From Lachnospiraceae bacterium (lineage in GTDB: Bacteria; Bacillota; Clostridia; Lachnospirales; Lachnospiraceae), in contig JAFOYD010000004.1 in NCBI GenBank assembly GCA_017391545.1, positions 1-6,925 of the forward strand: a stretch of 6,925 bases of DNA, given 5' to 3'. Shown here piece after piece: positions 6,301-6,925 of the stretch. Both the position numbers and the translations under genes were made by a program. Positions within the stretch are counted from its first letter, which is position 1. The number at the start of each line of letters is the position of its first letter. The notes under the pieces were generated by a model. That model was not told the DNA's origin. It worked only from the letters and a program-made list of their open reading frames with translations, and ran no database searches.

Positions 6301-6925
6301 AGTAATATCCATTCTTGTCATCCGTGATTTCAAGGCGGTCTGAACCTTTCTCATCCAGGCATACCGAAGTCCAGTTTTCTGACATATCTGTCATATTCTT
6401 ATCATTCACAGCTTCGCCAATTTTCTCATATACATACTCATACTGACAAATGCCTGCATACGGAGAACTTTTCTCATCAGGAGATATCGTGTAAACCACA
6501 TCCTGATTGGTCCAGCTGTCATTGGCACCATCATATCCGGCATTTCCTGATTTGGCACCGATCTCGAGAACAGGCTCTGATTTGTCTACGATGACCTTGA
6601 TCGGTTCCCCTTTGTCATTTACAAATTTTTTTAATTCGCTCACATTTCCGGCACGATCATATGCTCTCACAGCAATTGCCTTATAGCATCCATCTGTAAG
6701 TGTGATCTGAAAGGTACTGTCTGACGTCTCCACCTCTGACCACCTGGTATTTTTCCCTGCTGTATAATCAACAGTATATTCTACCTTCGTCACGCCGCTT
6801 CCTTCGTCAGAGAAACTTCCATTCAATATGAAATCCTCGGCAAAATACTGTTCAGTCTCCGTCCTGGTAGGCTCAAAGCATTTGCTGTCTGTCGAAAACC
6901 CGGTAATTTCAGGTTTTACTACATC
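3332..6925 (-). CDS. Large cell-surface protein of tandem Ig-like modules with C-terminal membrane anchor (5' end missing)
   Basis: The frame is open from the stop at 3332 to the right edge, giving 1197 visible residues; the N-terminus is outside the window. An in-frame TTG at 6826 falls inside a module (preceded by AEDFI) and has no ribosome binding site, so it is not the start. The visible part is about ten beta-rich Ig-like modules of roughly 100-140 residues. Most end with a strand carrying D-x-A-G-N or a variant, then an IDxTAP-like linker: visible residues about 112-118, 380-387, 487-495, 612-623, 715-726, 817-828 and 1037-1048. The boundary near 238-244 has only IKPVIVNG, and the one near 921 reads NRNGSAYD. 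Residues 1164-1184 form one transmembrane helix, followed by the basic tail NKRKIGKF. No LPxTG is present, so anchoring is by the membrane. Thirteen cysteines are visible. The likely role is adhesion, or a rigid stalk carrying an N-terminal domain not seen here; an enzyme or binding head cannot be excluded. The precise Ig family of each module is uncertain. Confidence 0.87.
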   Translation of the reverse strand, partial: DVVKPEITGFSTDSKCFEPTRTETEQYFAEDFILNGSFSDEGSGVTKVEYTVDYTAGKNTRWSEVETSDSTFQITLTDGCYKAIAVRAYDRAGNVSELKKFVNDKGEPIKVIVDKSEPVLEIGAKSGNAGYDGANDSWTNQDVVYTISPDEKSSPYAGICQYEYVYEKIGEAVNDKNMTDMSENWTSVCLDEKGSDRLEITDDKNGYYYFRAISKSGVRSKEDVKCRILTQHEAADIKPVIVNGVDETKCKNGWYNKASGVPAVRFEYPNYDKGVISGEYDAPVTIHYTLEEQTDDGSSRQVIEDNEKNNAVMGVMSSEQVTTTDEGKKEFVLTKDDLDSHVITFDYDKKTGYARDGIYTLEYWVTDKAGNKSEKQTFVYKIDSHEPTDLRVMVAGNEMPADSESVIQYEHFYQDMVSGDASARYGISGKGSIKILRAKRPGEWEDIDVSALDDGDRFDIAPNTRCFLYVRAEDNAGNYTQGWTRGLVVDNMLPNQSTGKELVVEPEGANEHGFFNQDVKVKISVKDSPEDDNCAALMSVNSSVGKDGTDTISDKELFSFTKELPTDEELTNASSFEMVQTIDAKANESNAAYIEVTATDRSENRKTSTQILKIDVTKPVVSITFDREDGVNGRFYNESRTATIHVQELNFDASNVEMAITRNGEPIEMPLSDWISEGSEHYVNVVFEQDGDYTMEVRCTDLADNESETAQAEGFTIDRTAPQVTIDLIPQAGMQVHSEGYYGCGVTAQITVTEHNFREDDFVFDSTPAAPKLAWKHEGDVHTASMAFESDNTYLIRCAYIDLAGNAADEEGLTKEFVIDRTAPMLAIAGVTDGSANSGEVTPVITALDLNLASDAVEISVVTGRGQLIENTIDTAVIDDGSGVGYIFTLTDMTNKADDIYYLTVTACDKAGNDATLTYRFSLNRNGSAYDFADLIRLMENQYNTYVGMEDVLITEMNVDLVDEFEVYISRNGALGYKAAYEKEVQGSDNIGYTYTYRIKRENFAEEGSYRLSMYSKDRAGNEVNNSIAIQGKEVEFVIDNTAPKVVIDGVETGKVYDVEAQEVGIVVTDNFKLAEAEFTLVNKKNEVLERWNYMDLSKEGDTLYITIPEYKEEVSLLYRIKDAAGNEVQTFRGESTALADFLVTTDKFVQFVNKPTQTPFGCTLLVVMGIAGIAAIFVLILILNKRKIGKFVNDKE
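3374..3436 (-). other. C-terminal transmembrane anchor of the Ig-like surface protein
   Basis: Codons here encode about 21 uninterrupted hydrophobic residues, TLLVVMGIAGIAAIFVLILI plus one Leu, flanked outside by NKPTQTPFGC and inside by NKRKIGKF. The positive residues after the helix predict an outside N-terminal region and a cytoplasmic tail of about 13 residues. No sortase motif precedes the helix. Confidence 0.85.
3497..6925 (-). repeat. Protein-level tandem array of about ten Ig-like modules
   Basis: The repeat is seen in the translation, not as near-identical DNA. The strand motif recurs as YDRAGN, TDKAGN, EDNAGN, TDRSEN, TDLADN, IDLAGN, CDKAGN, KDRAGN and KDAAGN, and linkers recur as IDSHEP, VDNMLP, IDVTKP, IDRTAP (twice) and IDNTAP. 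The copies nearest the membrane have the most regular IDRTAP/IDNTAP linkers, while the outer ones are longer and more divergent. Such divergence suggests an old array rather than recent duplication. Confidence 0.75.

Noticed and set aside
3332..6925. Possible sortase-anchored adhesin or autotransporter.
   Set aside because: There is no LPxTG-like motif before the C-terminal helix and no outer-membrane beta-barrel region. A membrane-anchored Gram-positive protein fits better.
1..6925. Possible anti-phage or other defence island, suggested by the VWA/ATPase pair.
   Set aside because: No nuclease, toxin, methyltransferase, integrase or transposase is visible and the neighbouring enzymes are metabolic in type. 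The MoxR/VWA pair alone does not establish a defence role.

Overview
The window looks like a chromosomal segment from an anaerobic Gram-positive of the Clostridia, most likely a gut Lachnospiraceae-type organism. This rests on protein style rather than any marker gene: a large extracellular protein of DxAGN / IDxTAP Ig-like modules, a VWA-like protein beside an apparent MoxR-type ATPase start, AGGAGG-like ribosome binding sites and moderate base composition. Every gene I can support lies on the minus strand, so transcription runs from right to left.

Right half (3332-6925): the 3' part of a very large surface protein. It is a tandem array of about ten Ig-like modules ending in one transmembrane helix and a short basic cytoplasmic tail. 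The frame stays open to the right edge, so the true start and any signal peptide lie outside the window; the apparent start near 6826 is only a TTG codon inside a module.

Middle (3193-3331): a 139-base gap, the only sizeable non-coding stretch. It holds a hairpin followed by a short T run (terminator or attenuator) and a weak candidate promoter with an extended -10.

Left half (1-3192): a tight run of genes, probably one operon, in transcription order: a cytoplasmic SGNH/GDSL esterase-like hydrolase, a flavodoxin-fold NAD(P)H/FMN oxidoreductase of the azoreductase type, a VWA-like protein with an N-terminal metallopeptidase-like domain (COG3864/DUF2201 type), and the first codons of another gene that looks like a MoxR-type AAA+ ATPase. 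Gaps are 27, 35 (or 5, depending on the VWA start) and 13 bases. The VWA/MoxR pair is a known chaperone-like arrangement, with the ATPase thought to remodel a target presented by the VWA protein; target and role are unknown here. The hydrolase and oxidoreductase look like housekeeping or detoxification enzymes and I see no firm functional link to the pair.

The points most worth a second look are the VWA protein's zinc-site motif, which keeps three histidines but has Ile where the catalytic Glu of HExxH should be, the composition of the operon, and the truncated giant Ig-like protein. I see no mobile elements, CRISPR arrays, tRNA or rRNA genes, and nothing that clearly amounts to a new system.
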